Shown: in pieces, positions 49,867-61,855 of the stretch
Layout of the letters: each line of letters starts with the position of its first letter
How positions within the stretch are numbered: the first letter of the stretch is position 1
Source of the DNA: Sophora flavescens
Lineage: Eukaryota; Streptophyta; Magnoliopsida; Fabales; Fabaceae
Direction of reading: 5' to 3'
NCBI GenBank assembly: GCA_030762895.1
Contig: CM061069.1
Location: forward strand, 102,255,923-102,319,922
DNA: 64,000 bases
Translations under genes and position numbers: made by a program
The notes under the pieces: generated by a model
The model's input: only the letters and a program-made list of their open reading frames with translations
Told to the model about the DNA's origin: nothing
Database searches by the model: none

Positions 49867-52800
49867 AAAACGATGAACACATCACAGTATTAACTATGAA
49901 CTTATACTCACCAACACACATAGACTGATTTTATTTATAAATAAACCTCCCACGACGTACAAGTTTTTTCTTAAAAGTTTTTACTCATAACCCGTCTTGA
50001 AATTTTCAAAACACACGTACTAAACTAGTCAAACATACATTCCCAAAAAAATACCTAAGTTGGTCGTTCTACAAGACATTCCCTAAAAAGACCCCGTGGT
50101 CATCCCTATGATCACACACATCTTCCGCATCTGGACTTAAGTCTCCAAGTAACTTAAGGAAACTCCTCTGCAACATCTGTACTCGCGTACCAAGGTACAA
50201 CAGAAAACCCACAGGAACAGATATACGCAAGGGTGAGAACCAATATATGGATTTTAAAATGACAACTACATGCGCGTCACACAAACATCATATATAACAT
50301 GTATAGTTATAACAACATAGATGCACCCTCACTGTGACTCATAAAACACTCTTACGTCAATAAATCCTTAAAATAATAATATTTTCTACTATTTCACTTT
50401 TTTAACCAATCAAATAATTAAGTAATATTATATTACTATATCCCACCAATTAAAATTCATTATTTCTTATAAAGCTTTTTAACACTTTTATCTTCGTAAT
50501 TAATTAAGCAATGACCACCGTCAGGCTTTTCAAAACACAACCAACATCAATAATAATTTCATGTTAACACTATAACAATTAGCACAGTTTATGACATCCA
50601 TAAAAATACTATAACAATTAACTGCAAATAAACAATTAAAAGCAGATAATTTAAAAGCAGATATAACTACGTAAAATAATTTAAACTAACACAAACACAC
50701 TCAAATAATTATACAGACCACAAACTAATAGAATATAGTTATCGAAAAAACCCCTCAGGTTCTCCCCTTCCCGATCCAAGTCCGTTTTCCTTCGCACGGC
50801 TTAGAGCAATCAAACACAGTTTGATCCTTCACAACAAACCACAACAAAAAATTAACAAAATCAAACAAAACTCATCTAGCTCACATGAACTAGGACTCGA
50901 CCCTCAATTCAAATTAGGGTTAGAGTTATTTTCTTAATTTCATCTTTTGGATTCTAGTTCCTATAGTATTAGCTAGCATAGATAAATTGCTAGAAGTTGA
51001 AAATATGAAACAAAATCCTCTAACTCTTTATGAGCTAGGTTTTGGCATATTAATGGAAAATAGGATAGAAATTGATTTGGTTTTCTAATCACATGGATTT
51101 AATAACTATAAGGATTAGAGAGATGAAATCAAGCATCATTTAACAAAGTTGAAGCAAAACTCATTTACACCAAAACTATGAGTTTCGGCCTTCTTTGAGA
51201 AAATAGGAAGGGAATTTACTTTGGATTCATGCTTCTAGATGATGAAAGTAGAAGTCATAACAAGATCATAGAAATTGGTTTCACATTAAAATGATTTTTC
51301 TACATTTTTCTAGAAATTTTTAAAGTTATAGATCTAAGAATGAAAAACCTTGAAATAGTTGATCAAAATAGAATTTTATGGATGATTAATGAAGATATGA
51401 TGATTAGGGAGAGATTCCTCACCTTGGAATAAAAATATTTGATCAAGAACTTGAAGAATCAAGGATAGACATAGCAAGAACACTAGGGAGTTCTTTGTGT
51501 TTTTGTGAAGAAATGACTTGAGATGTGAAATAGAAAGTGTTTAGATCATCTAGAGAAGTAAGAAGATGATCTTAGAAAATCAAAACAAGATTTGGATGAT
51601 GATTTATGGTTATGGCCAAAATTTGAGAGGAGAAGAGATGAACTTGAAAGTTTCATGGATTCAAGAACAAAATGGATCAAAGTGATGACAAGGATCTAAG
51701 GAACAAGTTTCATGAAGAAATAATCATGAAATCATGTCTCTAAGTTAGAGGAAAATGAAGAACAAATGAAGAACATGTGAAGAACAAGTGAGAGAAAATG
51801 AAGAACAAAGAGTTTTGGTTAAAACATAAGTGATGAAGTTAATGAAGTAGGGAAAAGAGTAAAAATGCCCCAGGTGTGGGAGATGGGCTGCGGCCTAGAG
51901 GTGGGTGGGAGGATAAAATATGTGATTTAATGAGATAAAAGAACCATGGTTGAGTTTATCTGATCAAGGTTAAGTTAGAAAATAATATAATAACTTAACT
52001 GTAGTTAATAATAACTTAACTAGGGTTTATTTGTAATCACGGTTAATAAAATATGTGGTCATAAAATTAGGAGAGGTGTGGATGCCTCCTAAACCACTTG
52101 TTTAGGGAGAAGATATTTTGTGTTGCAAATCATGGTTAGTTAACCTCGGTTAGATTTAACCAGACGTAGGTTAGGTTAACGTTCAAAATATCTAGATATT
52201 TTCTTCGTCTTCATGATGACTAGGGTAAATTATCACCATGACTCACCATGATGACTCATTCCCCTCGAGTCATCATAGGTGACTTTCCGGTCTGTTTCCT
52301 GATATATCTTTGCAGAAACGTACCCGATTCGGTTTACCCAATTAGGGTTTTTGAGAGAAATAAGTTTTGGTTCATGAAGATGATATAAGTGAGTTGAAAA
52401 ATTGCCTAAGTGTAGGGTTAAATGGGTAGAGCCGTGGGGTACAAGGGTTTCGAGAGTAAAAATCAAGTGATGGCAAACTTGTAGTTTCCATAAAGACTAG
52501 GGGCAAAATAGTCATTGAACCATCAAAATATCTAAAGTCATTATGGCATGGATAAGATCGCCATAAATGCTCATCACATCAGTCACTTCAGTCACATCAA
52601 TCACCTCAGCTCCCGATTTAGCTCCGTATTTTTCCCCGACTCAGGTTTTCGCAAGATATTTCGAAGCTTGCACCCGCACAAAATATATTTTATATTTATG
52701 CTAAAATTTTAAAAATTAACAATAACGTTGCAAAAACGACGAAAACATTAATCGTCTCGTTCACAAGTTAAAATTGGGTTTTCTGATCAGTAAACTTTCA

Positions 52801-53001
52801 CTGTCAGTGAAAACACAGAAAATGACAGACCAGTTTCCGTCTAAATTTTCAACCAAAAATTTTCTCGTAACCTTATGAAAATAAGTATAACATGTAAATG
52901 ACCTTAGTTTATTAAAAATCATTTTCTAAGTCTCAAATAAAAATATGAACATTTATATACTTATTATCGATCTTAGAAAACCGGAAAATCGGGGTGTTAC
53001 A

Positions 53002-55923
53002 ATAATAATGGCTCACTTCTTTAAAAAATGTTTAAATTTTCAAAAACCGTTTCTAGAACATGTTTGTAAAATGCATAAAATGTTTTTAGAAATATCTTTG
53101 ATTTCCTTTTTGGTTAAAAAGGTTTTATCTTATAAATATAATTTTGAGGCAAATAATTGTTTATGATATTTTTATTCAAAATCCAGCTTATCGCAGATAA
53201 GTCATAATTGACTATTGCATATTGAACAATTGATTATGTTTCACTGAAAATAGAAATATTCTATTTCTTTATCTAGTACATTTTTGGCTCTAGCGGTAAG
53301 TTTTTAAAATGTGTTTGAAAAGTGTTTTTGCAGAAAAATAAACTTTCATTATTTCAAAAATTGTATTTATCTCTGCAGTGACTAGTTTTTAGAATATTCT
53401 AAAATGTGTTTTCAGAAAAAGGAAAATATTTAATTTAATTTATTTATTTTCTTGTAAATTTTCAATGGCTATTTTTATTTTTATTTTTTGAATTTGGTTT
53501 TCCGAAAAAGAAACTATTTCAATTCATCCTAATTTTATATCTTTCCTTTTAACTTCTAACTTTATTACATTACTTTTTTGTTGGGTGGGCTAACACAAAA
53601 TCTGTTTTCAATTATAATGGGCTGGATCAGATCAACTGGGCCTTAAATCCATACAAAATAGCCTTTGGGGTTGTATTTCTCATGTATAAAAACCATGTTA
53701 CTCTCACACTGTCAGCCACCTCTTTTTCCTCCCATTTGCATCTGAGTTTGGATTTTCTCCAACAAATCTCTCTCCATCATATCTATCTCTCTTATTTGTT
53801 TTCTCTCTCCCTTCATCATTTCCCAATATTCTCCCCTTCTCTACCTCTCTCTCTCTCCCCCCTCCTCTCACCCTTGTTTTTTTTGCTGCAAAGGCAAGAG
53901 GCAAGAAGAAAATCCATTTTGATCAGAATCTTTATTTTGTTGCTCGCATCTGCATCCATTTTTAATTTCCAATTGTTTGCTCATATATAACCTTATCAAT
54001 TTCACACTATCAACCCGTTGTTCTTGTTACTCTCATCTAAAACTTTTAGGATTCATTTTTTTTATCTCTGTTATTATTTTCCAATTATTTTTTTGTCTTT
54101 GCTTTTTAATCATTGTTGGTTATTGGCAATGGCACGGAACTTTATTGGCGCACTGCAAATTCGTCATCAGACCAAGATGTTGAGTGTGTCAGGTGTTGTT
54201 TCAATCTTACTGTACGTAATAATGTTTTGATCTTAGTTGTTCCACTATGACCATTGTTAAGATTCACATCCTAAATCGCAAGATCGTGCGATTGTATGAT
54301 TTCTTGAAACTTGAGCATGCTAACTCGCATGGAAGATCGGCGCTCGCTGGGTTCGTTCTGAAATCGTCGATCTTCGCTGAAAAATCGAATGATCGGCGAT
54401 TTTGTCGTGCCTCCCAATTAAAGAAAGACAAAGTCGCCCCCCTTCTCTCTCACGATCACACCGGTGGCAGCCCTTTGTATGATTCTGGTTATGCGTTGGT
54501 TCCCAGGTGTCGTCTCTCTCTCTCTACAGTGTTTCCTATCTATCTCGGTGCCTCCCTCTCAGAGCCATGTGTGAGCATGACTTTTTTTTTTTATGAATAA
54601 CAGAGGCAGTGTGGATGACAGTGTAACTCCATGAAATGGGGTTAACGGGTAACAGGATGTTAGGGTTTCAAGAAAATGGACCATGTGACCCAAATGTTTT
54701 TATACGTGTTTTCTTTCTTTATTTTTTTTTGTTGGGCCTCAAAAAGTAAACAATTATCTTTCAGAATAACATATAAATAAATAAAAATATTTTCTGAATA
54801 ATATAATAAACTAAATAATAACATATAATATAATTAACTAAATGAACTAAATAATAAACACAAAAAATATAATAAACAGAATATGTATTTGAGTATTATT
54901 TTTTTCCTTATCTATAAATTTTTAAAGGGTTCTTTTCTTTATCTATCTTGTTTTTCATGCATATGCATAAGTATAATTTTCTACTTTAGCTAGGATCTTA
55001 CGATCCTCCGAGTAACGATCTTTCACCCCCCTCCCGATCCTTGCTAGGATCTCGATTTTCACAACATTGGCTATGACTCCATTGTGTGCATGGTGGTGGT
55101 ACATGATGCTTGACTCTGTCTAGCTGGATAACTATCACTTTATCTTTTGGTCATGTCTCATTGTGTTCTACTTTGAATTATGAATTAAAGCATAATTAAA
55201 AGACCTAAATTTCAAAACAGTTCAGAAACCGAGGCTTCTACCTCAGAAGGACATGTGGAATGGAATATATGTAATTTTAATTCTTTTAGTTTTTATTTAT
55301 AATTTAAATTTTCTTTTTAAAATTCAGAATGGTTCTAATTGTTGTGTGAGTGTAATTTTTAATAATTTTTTTGACAAAGATCTCTTCAACTTTTCGAATG
55401 GTTTGGCCGTAGGATTATCTTTACTTTGTAAGGAACTTGAACCTTGTGATCTCTAGAGATAAGATTTGTCCTATTATTTGGTTATATGTGTTATAATATT
55501 ATAGTGCACCTATAATATAATTTTACAATAGTTGAAAAAAAAATAAGCTGCTTTAAATAGTGATTCATCTTTTGGGGTATTGATGTTTTGAATGTGATAG
55601 CATGAGATGGTGAGTAGTAGCGGATTTTTGGTAAGTTCCATATTTTTGTTTAATAAGTTGTTCTTTAAAAAGATTTTATTCAAACATATTATTTCCATTC
55701 CACCCCTCAAAAACTTATTTCTTTTTTAAGTATAAAAGCAACCAGACTCCAATATCCAACTACGATATGTTTAACTTGAAAATGTTAAATTGGTATGCAT
55801 AAGAATACAAATTTAACCCATTTTTAGAAGTTTAATATATTATCTAGGATTAGTTAAAATGTTAGGTTCTTTTTTCGTTAGGTTTGTAGTAAGCATCAAT
55901 AAATGAAATTTAATTTTCTTGGC
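53002..55923. other. Possible low-copy DNA without recognised genes
   Basis: Begins with the ATAAT duplication. AT-rich to about 53600, then a promoter-like CT-rich stretch. A segment rich in GATCG and CGATC (54260-54420, 55000-55060) follows, then AT-rich sequence to the CACTA terminus. The open frame 54247-54600 (117 codons) includes a CT-rich repeat and has no domain I recognise. I see no splice-bounded exon series. Confidence 0.5.
53684..53990 (+). promoter_or_regulatory. Candidate plant promoter and CT-rich leader
   Basis: TGTATAAAAACC at about 53684 resembles a TATA box and is followed within 40-200 bp by strongly CT-rich sequence (TCTCTCTC, CCCCCCTCCTCTC), as in many plant 5' leaders. 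The downstream ATG at about 54129 (MARNFIGALQIRH...) opens only a short frame. This may be the truncated start of a host gene or a pseudogene. No product can be named. Confidence 0.28.
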
Positions 55924-55945
55924 CACTAGTGCAAAATATACATTT

Positions 55946-56351
55946 AACATCAGTTTTTTAACATCGGTTTTAACAAAACCGATGTGAAATAGGAGGCGGT
56001 GGCATTTTTGAAATTAAACTGAAATATTTTAACATCAGTTATTGAATAAACCGATGTGATAAAAATATTCAACATCGTTTTTTGAAAAACCGATGTGGAA
56101 AAGTGAAACCAAAAAAAAAATTTATTAGACATAAGATTAGACATCGGTTTTTAATAACCGATGTGGAAAAGGGAAACAAATTATAATATTTTTTTAATCA
56201 GCCGTAATATTACACATCGGTTTTCAATAACCGATGTATTAAATATAAAAAAAAATGAAATTTTAAAATAAATTGTAAGTTTCTACATCGGTTATTTGAA
56301 AACCGATGTGTAATATCACTAATCACATCGGTTTTTAAAAACCGATGTGTA
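55946..56351. repeat. CACTA subterminal hairpins, ACATCGG...CCGATGT
   Basis: Seven imperfect hairpins of the form ACATCGGTTTTTN4AAAACCGATGT lie within 400 bp. In the CACTA family such subterminal repeats bind the element-encoded DNA-binding protein needed for excision. Confidence 0.92.
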
Positions 56352-56596
56352 ATAACCTAAGTTTCTATTTTCATTCACTCCTACTCTTCGCGCCATCTTC
56401 CATTCCATTTGTTTTTCATTCCTTTGTCACTGCTTCTCCATCTCACTCTAAGTCACATTGCAAAAAGAACCACCTCTTTCGGCTACCACCGGAGGACCAT
56501 CGAGGGTGCTCTCTTCGACCTCTCTCTCTCTCTCAGGTAAGCTCTCCCTCTCCCCCTAACTCTCTGCAAATCCCTAATCGTAGACAAAGAAGAAGA

Positions 56597-57818
56597 CCAC
56601 TGCGAGCCTTCATTTTCAGCTTCGGAAGTTTAGTGGTGAAGAGAACCACTAAGAACCACTGAGAACGGCCATCCGCGAGCTACCCTCCTCTTCCCTCAGG
56701 TATGCGTCTCTCTCTCTCTCTTCCTTTAGGGTTACTACTTTTCGAGCATTATGTGAAAGGAGGGTTATGGAAATTTCACAGTGGAGGAGTTGCATTGTGT
56801 GTTAACAGAGAGGTTGTCACTCTATCTAGCAACCTACATTTCTGAAAAACCTCTCCAAGGGGAAAATATTTTGTATTGTAGTTTGGGTGAGGGAAGCTGA
56901 GTTTGAATTTGAATTTTTGTCTTTGCATTCTTGTGCATTTTATCGTGTTAAAAATGATTTGTATTTACCATACTATATTTAATTGATGAATCATGAATAA
57001 ATTGGGAAGACCAAGTTTTTCCACTGAATAGTTTGGTTTGACCTGGTACTATGGCTTGATTATCTTTTTGGAGCTTCAGGTCAAATCAAACAATATATAT
57101 GCACGCACTCATACACACAGAACATCATTATTGCGTTTAATTGTAACAAGCAGGACCCGTTGGAAAGTTCAGGATTAGTTTCCATTCAACATAGTTTTTC
57201 TTTGGTTCGTAGATGGTTGCTTACTAGTTAGAGGATCAAAGGAGATGAATTGTTTGCTTTCTGTTTTTTAGCAATAAGCTTGGTATCTTAATATACTGGA
57301 ATGTGCTTAACATGGTCCTGCTAATTGCCTATTTTATTCCGTTGATCAGGTATAGACAAGGAAATCATTTGATTGATGTTACTGAGCTATTCAACTTGCT
57401 CTCCTGGGAAAAGAAACAACGACTTGTCAAACTCTTCTATCTTGTTTTTACCATTTTCCTCTCTGTGTTATGGTAAGTGACTTTAAAAAGACCTTATAGT
57501 GTCTGTCAATTTTATGGTTTTCATTAGAATTCTTAGATGTTCATTTTGCTGCAGGCTGATCTACACTTCATTGGATGATTAATTGTAATTGATTGCTTGT
57601 TTTGTGGAGTGCTTGTTGAAAGTAACCCGTGGAGCAAACTCTCAGACCTCTGCAACATAGTTGTTGATTACTTCCACTGCGAGCCTTCATTTTCTGCTTC
57701 GGAAGAGAACCACTAAGAACCAATGAGAATGACCATCCGCGAGCTACCCTCGTTTGCGTGAAGAGCGCCATTTTTGCCCGTCCCTCCTCCTCCCTCAGGT
57801 ATATATGCGTCTCTCCCT
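56597..57818 (+). repeat. Duplicated leader segment of the CACTA element
   Basis: About 125 bp at 56597-56720 (CCACTGCGAGCCTTCATTTT ... CCTCAGGTATGCGTCTCTC) recur at 57674-57818 with an insertion and several changes. Both copies end in a CT-rich tract with CAG/GT, a plausible splice donor. This could give alternative first exons. Between them (56720-57670) no coding domain is visible. Confidence 0.7.
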
Positions 57819-57893
57819 CTCTCTCTCTGTCTCTCTCTCTCTCTCTCTCTTTCTGCCATTTCTGCCTTGGAGGTTGCTTCACTGGTTGTTCTG

Positions 57894-58298
57894 TCACGGC
57901 CGTGACCACCATCACGGCTAGGCCGTGATCAGTTCTGCCTGTGAGGGTCTGGTTCAGTTGGCATGTCACGGCCGTGATGGCCATCACGGCCAGGCCGTGA
58001 CAGGTTCTGCCTTGGAGGTTGCTTCACTGGTTGGTCTGTCACGGCCGTGACCACCATCACGGCTAGGACGTGATCATTTCTGACTGTGAGGGTCTAGTTC
58101 GGTTGGAATGTCACGGCCGTGATCGCCATCACGGCCAGGCCATGACAGGTTCTGCCTTGGAGGTTGCTTCACTGGTTGGTCTGTCACGGCCGTGACCACT
58201 ATCACGGCTAGGCCGTGACCAATTCTGACTTTTCCATTCTTTCTTTTAAGCTCTACTCGATCACGGTCGTGATGGCTTTCAAGGATAGGCCGTGATGG
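57894..58298 (+). repeat. Beta-palindrome array in the CACTA leader (six cassettes)
   Basis: Six cassettes start at 57894, 57965, 58039, 58111, 58184 and 58261. Each is the 12-mer TCACGGCCGTGA, six bases, then the 17-mer TCACGGCTAGGCCGTGA or a variant. Alternate cassettes are embedded in a 145-bp tandem unit (57894, 58039, 58184). The last cassette is decayed. The same cassette occurs in the Athila-type LTRs. Confidence 0.85.
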
Positions 58299-58788
58299 TC
58301 TCTGTTTGTCTAATTTTCTTCACTTTTCAAGCCCCATCTTCATGCAAGCTACATAATTAGTAAAGCCTTAGTTTCCCGTTTGAGATGCAATACTAATGAG
58401 GTGTATGTGCTTAATGTACCGCTCATTGTGTTGGATCTTGAATTGTCCAAAGTTGGACAGTTTGGGAAAAAGCTTTTTCTTAATTTAGTTAAAATAGTTA
58501 TTCATTGATTCTAATGTTATATACTTGATGAAAGTTCGGATTGATACATTTCCTTTCGTTCTCCGGGTGCATACTTTATCGTGGTGGATGTCATCGCATT
58601 CAAGTAGTGCACGTCGGAGACCGCAGGGAAATGCTGCCGAAATTTTGTCGAGTATGAGCATGAGAGTTAAGGACTAACTGTTAACCGAATGTTGAAAAAT
58701 TTTCTTCTCAAATGGGATAGGGCCATACCCTGTCATAAGAAGTGGTTGATGAATATGTTGGACTAAGTACGAAGGTATTGGTTTAGTC

Positions 58789-59453
58789 ATGGATCGCGGT
58801 TGGATGAATGCTAGACGGACAAGTGATGAGTATGAGAATGGAGTGGAAGATTTTCTACAGTTTTCAAAAACAAATGCTCCTGATAGTGGTAACGGAAGGT
58901 TTTATTGTCCTTGTGTTAACTGTTTGAATGGGAGACGACTAGAAGCTGAGGAGATACGTGATCATCTTATTTGTGAGGGGATTTGCAAGAGTTATACAAC
59001 ATGGATATGTCATGGTGAATCGTTAGACAGGCCGAGGGTGTCGGATAGAGAGGAAGTTGATGACGTGGAAATGGACGATGGACTAGAGGACATGATCCGT
59101 GATGTTGGGCAAGAGTCTTTTCGGGGCGCACATGTGTATGATACTTTGTGCAGTGATGCGCAAGTGGCTTTGTATCCGGGGTGCACTAATTTCACACGGT
59201 TGTTAGCGGTGTTAAGATTGTTCAATGTGAAGGCGAGAAATGGGTGGAGCGATCAAAGCTTTACTGAATTACTTGAGTTGTTGAAAGAAATGCTTCCAGA
59301 AGGCAACACATTGCCATCTCAAAACTATGAGGCGAAGAAGATATTTTGTCCGATGGGTATGGAGTATAAGAAAATACACGCTTGCCCCAATGATTGCATA
59401 TTGTACAGGAAAGAGTTTGAAGAGATGCACGAGTGCCCCAGGTGTGGGGTATC
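58789..59453 (+). pseudogene. CACTA transposase (TNP2-type), N-terminal part
   Basis: ATG at 58789. Residues 1-75 form the transposase-associated zinc-binding domain (RGWMNARRTSDEYENGVEDFL, FYCPCVNC, HLICEGICKSYTTWICHGE). After an acidic linker, residues about 155-222 begin the Transposase_21 domain (LLKEMLPEGNTLPSQNYEAKK, MEYKKIHACPNDCILYRKEF, CPRCG). The frame is intact to 59453. The final nine codons read in some translations (DKPLAYLVL) are LTR sequence. The protein would cut at the element ends in the nucleus, but here the catalytic DDE part is disconnected by the insertion. Confidence 0.9.
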
Positions 59454-60958
59454 TGATAAGCCTCTGGCTTATCTAGTTTTATAACTAGTAAGACGGTGGT
59501 TTACGTGCTAATTAGTCGAGTTCAATCTCGTTTTCGCCCAAATTCGCCTTGTTTCGTTACTAAGTTAGTCTTTGACTCGTTTGGTGTATTTTGTGTAGTT
59601 TTTAGGTTGTTTTGAATAGAATTACGCTTGTGGTTGCTTTTGTTGTTTCAGGTTAAATAAGTGAAGCTCTGAGAATCAAGGAAAGTCAAGAAGCAATGGG
59701 AAAAAGCACTTTTGGAGGTCTCGCCCCGCGAACAGGATTCTCGCCTCTTGAATAATGAAGACTTGGAAGTCAGAGACCATCACGGCCTAGCCGTGATGTG
59801 TATCACGGCCTAGCCGTGATGTGTATCACGGCCTAGCCGTGATGTGTATCACGGCCGTGACCAAAAACCCACACAAGTCAGAGACCATCACGGCCTAGCC
59901 GTGATGTATATCACGGCCGTTACCAAAAACCCACACAAGTCAGAGACCGTCACGGCTTAGCCGTGATTCACATCACGGGCCGTGACGAGAAGGCTCGCGT
60001 CACGAGACATCCTTCGCGTCGCGAGGGTTTAAATCCCACAGAAGCGCCAGAAACAGAAGCCGTCACGGCCTGGCCGTGATGACCATCACGGCCGTGACGC
60101 GTGGCCTCCCTATAAATAAGGCACTGCAGAACAGAATTGCAGGACTTTTGGCATCAGAACTTTTCAGATATCTTTTAGAATCCTTATTCTGGAGCTGCGT
60201 CTCCCCTTTTCTTCTCTTAATTCTTAGTCTTATGATGAATTCCGATTGTACGTGCGTCGTTGTTACGGACATGAGGAACTAATCCCCTCGTCCGAGGGAT
60301 CAATGAAGCCACCCATGGCGGTGTAGTGTTCTTGTGATGTATGTTTTTCTCCCCTTCTCTTATGAATGTTTTCCAATTCTGTTTTGATTGCGTTGATCAT
60401 ATGTGTTGCGTGATTAACTAGTTTACGTGTTTGAGGCCGAACGGCGTGTCGCGTTTTAGAACTTGAATTGGAATCATTAATTGAATAATGAGCACGACAG
60501 TGGATTTATTTGATTAGTGCAACCTTATAGGGAACAAGAATTAACAGAATTCAGGATTAGGGTTATGAGACAGAACAAGTAATTAATCCAATCGTCGAAT
60601 ACTTCCTATTGAGCACGACAGTGAATATAGGATAATTTGGGGGTCCCGGTTGACATTATAATTGAACTTAGGGAGGAATACATCATCACTTGGGTACTAT
60701 ACATGATTGGGTAGGTGGATTTGAGACCTTGAATGTTTTAATTTCTGAATTTAATCGCCTTAGTTTTAATCGATTTGTTACTTGAAATTTTGATCATAAT
60801 CTCTCTCTCAACCACTTTCCTCACTTGACCAAACGTATCGGATTTCCCGCGGATTAGTTGAATTGGTAGCCCAATCCCTAAGTTCGACCTCGGTAATTAC
60901 TTACCGTGTTAATTTTATTACTTGCGACGACCCGGTACACTTGCCGGCGTCACCAACA
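59454..60958 (+). repeat. 5' LTR of element C
   Basis: 1,505 bp, TGATAAGCCTCTGG to CACCAACA. Aligns with LTRs B1 and B2 throughout R/U5, but U3 is expanded with beta cassettes instead of alpha pairs. Confidence 0.9.
59721..60118 (+). promoter_or_regulatory. U3 alpha/beta array and TATA box of LTR C
   Basis: Alpha pairs at 59721/59741 (20 bp) and near 59992 (19 bp). Beta: three 17-mers TCACGGCCTAGCCGTGA at 59780, 59803 and 59826, then the 12-mer at 59849, all separated by the same six bases TGTGTA. Three further cassettes follow, the last at 60063-60097. TATAAATA follows at 60111, 14 bp later. The 23-bp repeats suggest recent slippage amplification. Confidence 0.75.
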
Positions 60959-60964
60959 AGTTTT

Positions 60965-60984
60965 TGGCACCGTTGCCGGGGATT
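60965..60984 (+). other. Primer binding site of element C
   Basis: TGGCACCGTTGCCGGGGATT, the tRNA-Asp-type site with a G-to-A change at the CpG in GGCGCC. Six bases after the LTR. Confidence 0.85.
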
Positions 60985-61094
60985 GGCACACCAATTTTCC
61001 TAATTTTTAGGAAATTTGATTATTTGGTTAAGCGGTTTTTATTTTTATTTTTCTGTTATTTGTTTATTATTTCTCTCTACTTATTTGATTCCAC

Positions 61095-61794
61095 TTGGTC
61101 TTGCCGTGTTTTTGTATGCGAGGTACCCTTTCACAAGAGGACTTGCTATTTGATTCGGAGATCACCAAGACCGAGAAGCGCTTAAGGAAGGAAGTCAGAG
61201 AAAGAAAGAGGCTTGAAGCGATTAATCTTGAGGACATGGCCAAAGAAAATCCTCCTCCTCCTCCTCGTTACAAGCCTCTCTTTGAGTACGATCTACCCAG
61301 TTTGGGTGATTGTGATTCTTCTATTGTGAGGGGCAACCTGAATACAGACTCTTTCAGAGTGGAAGCATGTGTCACATTCCAGATCCGCGAGAATCAGTTT
61401 GATGGGAGTGGCAAACAGGACCCTCATAGACACATCACTCGCTTCCTTGAAGCTTGTGACCTACAGAAGACGAGAGGAGTCTCACAAGATGAGTTTCGCT
61501 TGCGGCTTTTCCCTCTCTCTCTTAGGGATGTCGCTCGCGATTGGGTTGACAGCTTGGATAGGAACAAAGATCGAACTTGGGAGCAAATGGCACGAAGTTC
61601 CTAACCAAATATTTTCCTCCTCGAAAGCGGCACAAGCAAGAATAGCCGTTACATCTTTCAGACGAGAGGATGAAACATATAATGAAGCTTGGGAGAGGTA
61701 CAATGGCTTATTGAGAAGATGCCCTTCAGCGTTCTTTGACCCCGTCTCCAAAGTTCAGCACTTCTTTAATGGGTTGAGGGACGCTATCGGATGA
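61095..61794 (+). pseudogene. Element C gag N-terminal half, frameshifted
   Basis: The frame 61095-61604 covers a basic, charged start, a Pro run (PPPPPRYKPL) and the gag core FQIRENQFDGSGKQDPHRHITRFLEACD to RDWVDSLDRNKDRTWEQ. The frame then changes near 61600 into SKAAQARIAVTSFRREDETYNEAWERYNGLLRRCP...VQHFFNGLRDAIG, ending in TGA at 61792-61794. The downstream 694-codon frame carries on the same protein, so gag is split by one frameshift and one stop. Confidence 0.82.
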
Positions 61795-61855
61795 ACTGTG
61801 ATGCCTTGGTGGCGGTTCTTTCTCATATTAATCAGCTGAGGATGGATGGGCACTA

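Larger units (their letters stand above)
40926..53001 (-). mobile_element. Minus-strand Ty3/gypsy element, degenerate, with nested copia
   Basis: The identical duplication ATAAT lies at 40921-40925 and 53002-53006. The outer ends are TCTAACACCAC at the left and GGGGTGTTACA at the right. On the minus strand: long 5' LTR (from 53001), initiator-Met primer site (45088-45099), a heavily reduced internal domain, a purine tract (minus AAAAGGGGTAGTA near 41993), and a shortened 3' LTR. A copia element lies in the 5' LTR. Without the copia the element is about 7.5 kb, and its coding capacity is gone. Confidence 0.88.
45102..53001 (-). repeat. 5' LTR of the gypsy element, interrupted by copia 2
   Basis: TGCAACACCCC at 45102 to GGGTGTTACA at 53001. 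Removing the copia (45248-49866) leaves about 3.3 kb. The parts 49867-50290 match 44421-44843. The 50290-52570 portion is long, AT-rich and non-coding, and contains AAATGAAGAACAA-like repeats near 51740-51830. Near 52789 it carries the same CAGTAAA...ACTG palindrome as the other LTRs of this family. Confidence 0.82.
55924..59453 (+). mobile_element. CACTA transposon, 5' portion, cut by element C
   Basis: Terminal CACTAGTGCAAAA at 55924, subterminal hairpin repeats, a CT-rich leader with possible introns, and the start of a TNP2-type transposase. Element C interrupts the transposase frame at 59454 with GTATC in front. The remainder of the CACTA element should resume beyond the right edge after the 3' LTR of C. 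Confidence 0.88.

Noticed and set aside
54247..54600. 117-codon plus-strand open frame
   Set aside because: No recognisable domain, and it includes a CT repeat. Possible leader or pseudogene, but not supportable as a gene.
57568..57987. 139-codon minus-strand open frame with an RERERDRERE tract
   Set aside because: The charged tract is the complement of the CT-rich leader of the CACTA element.
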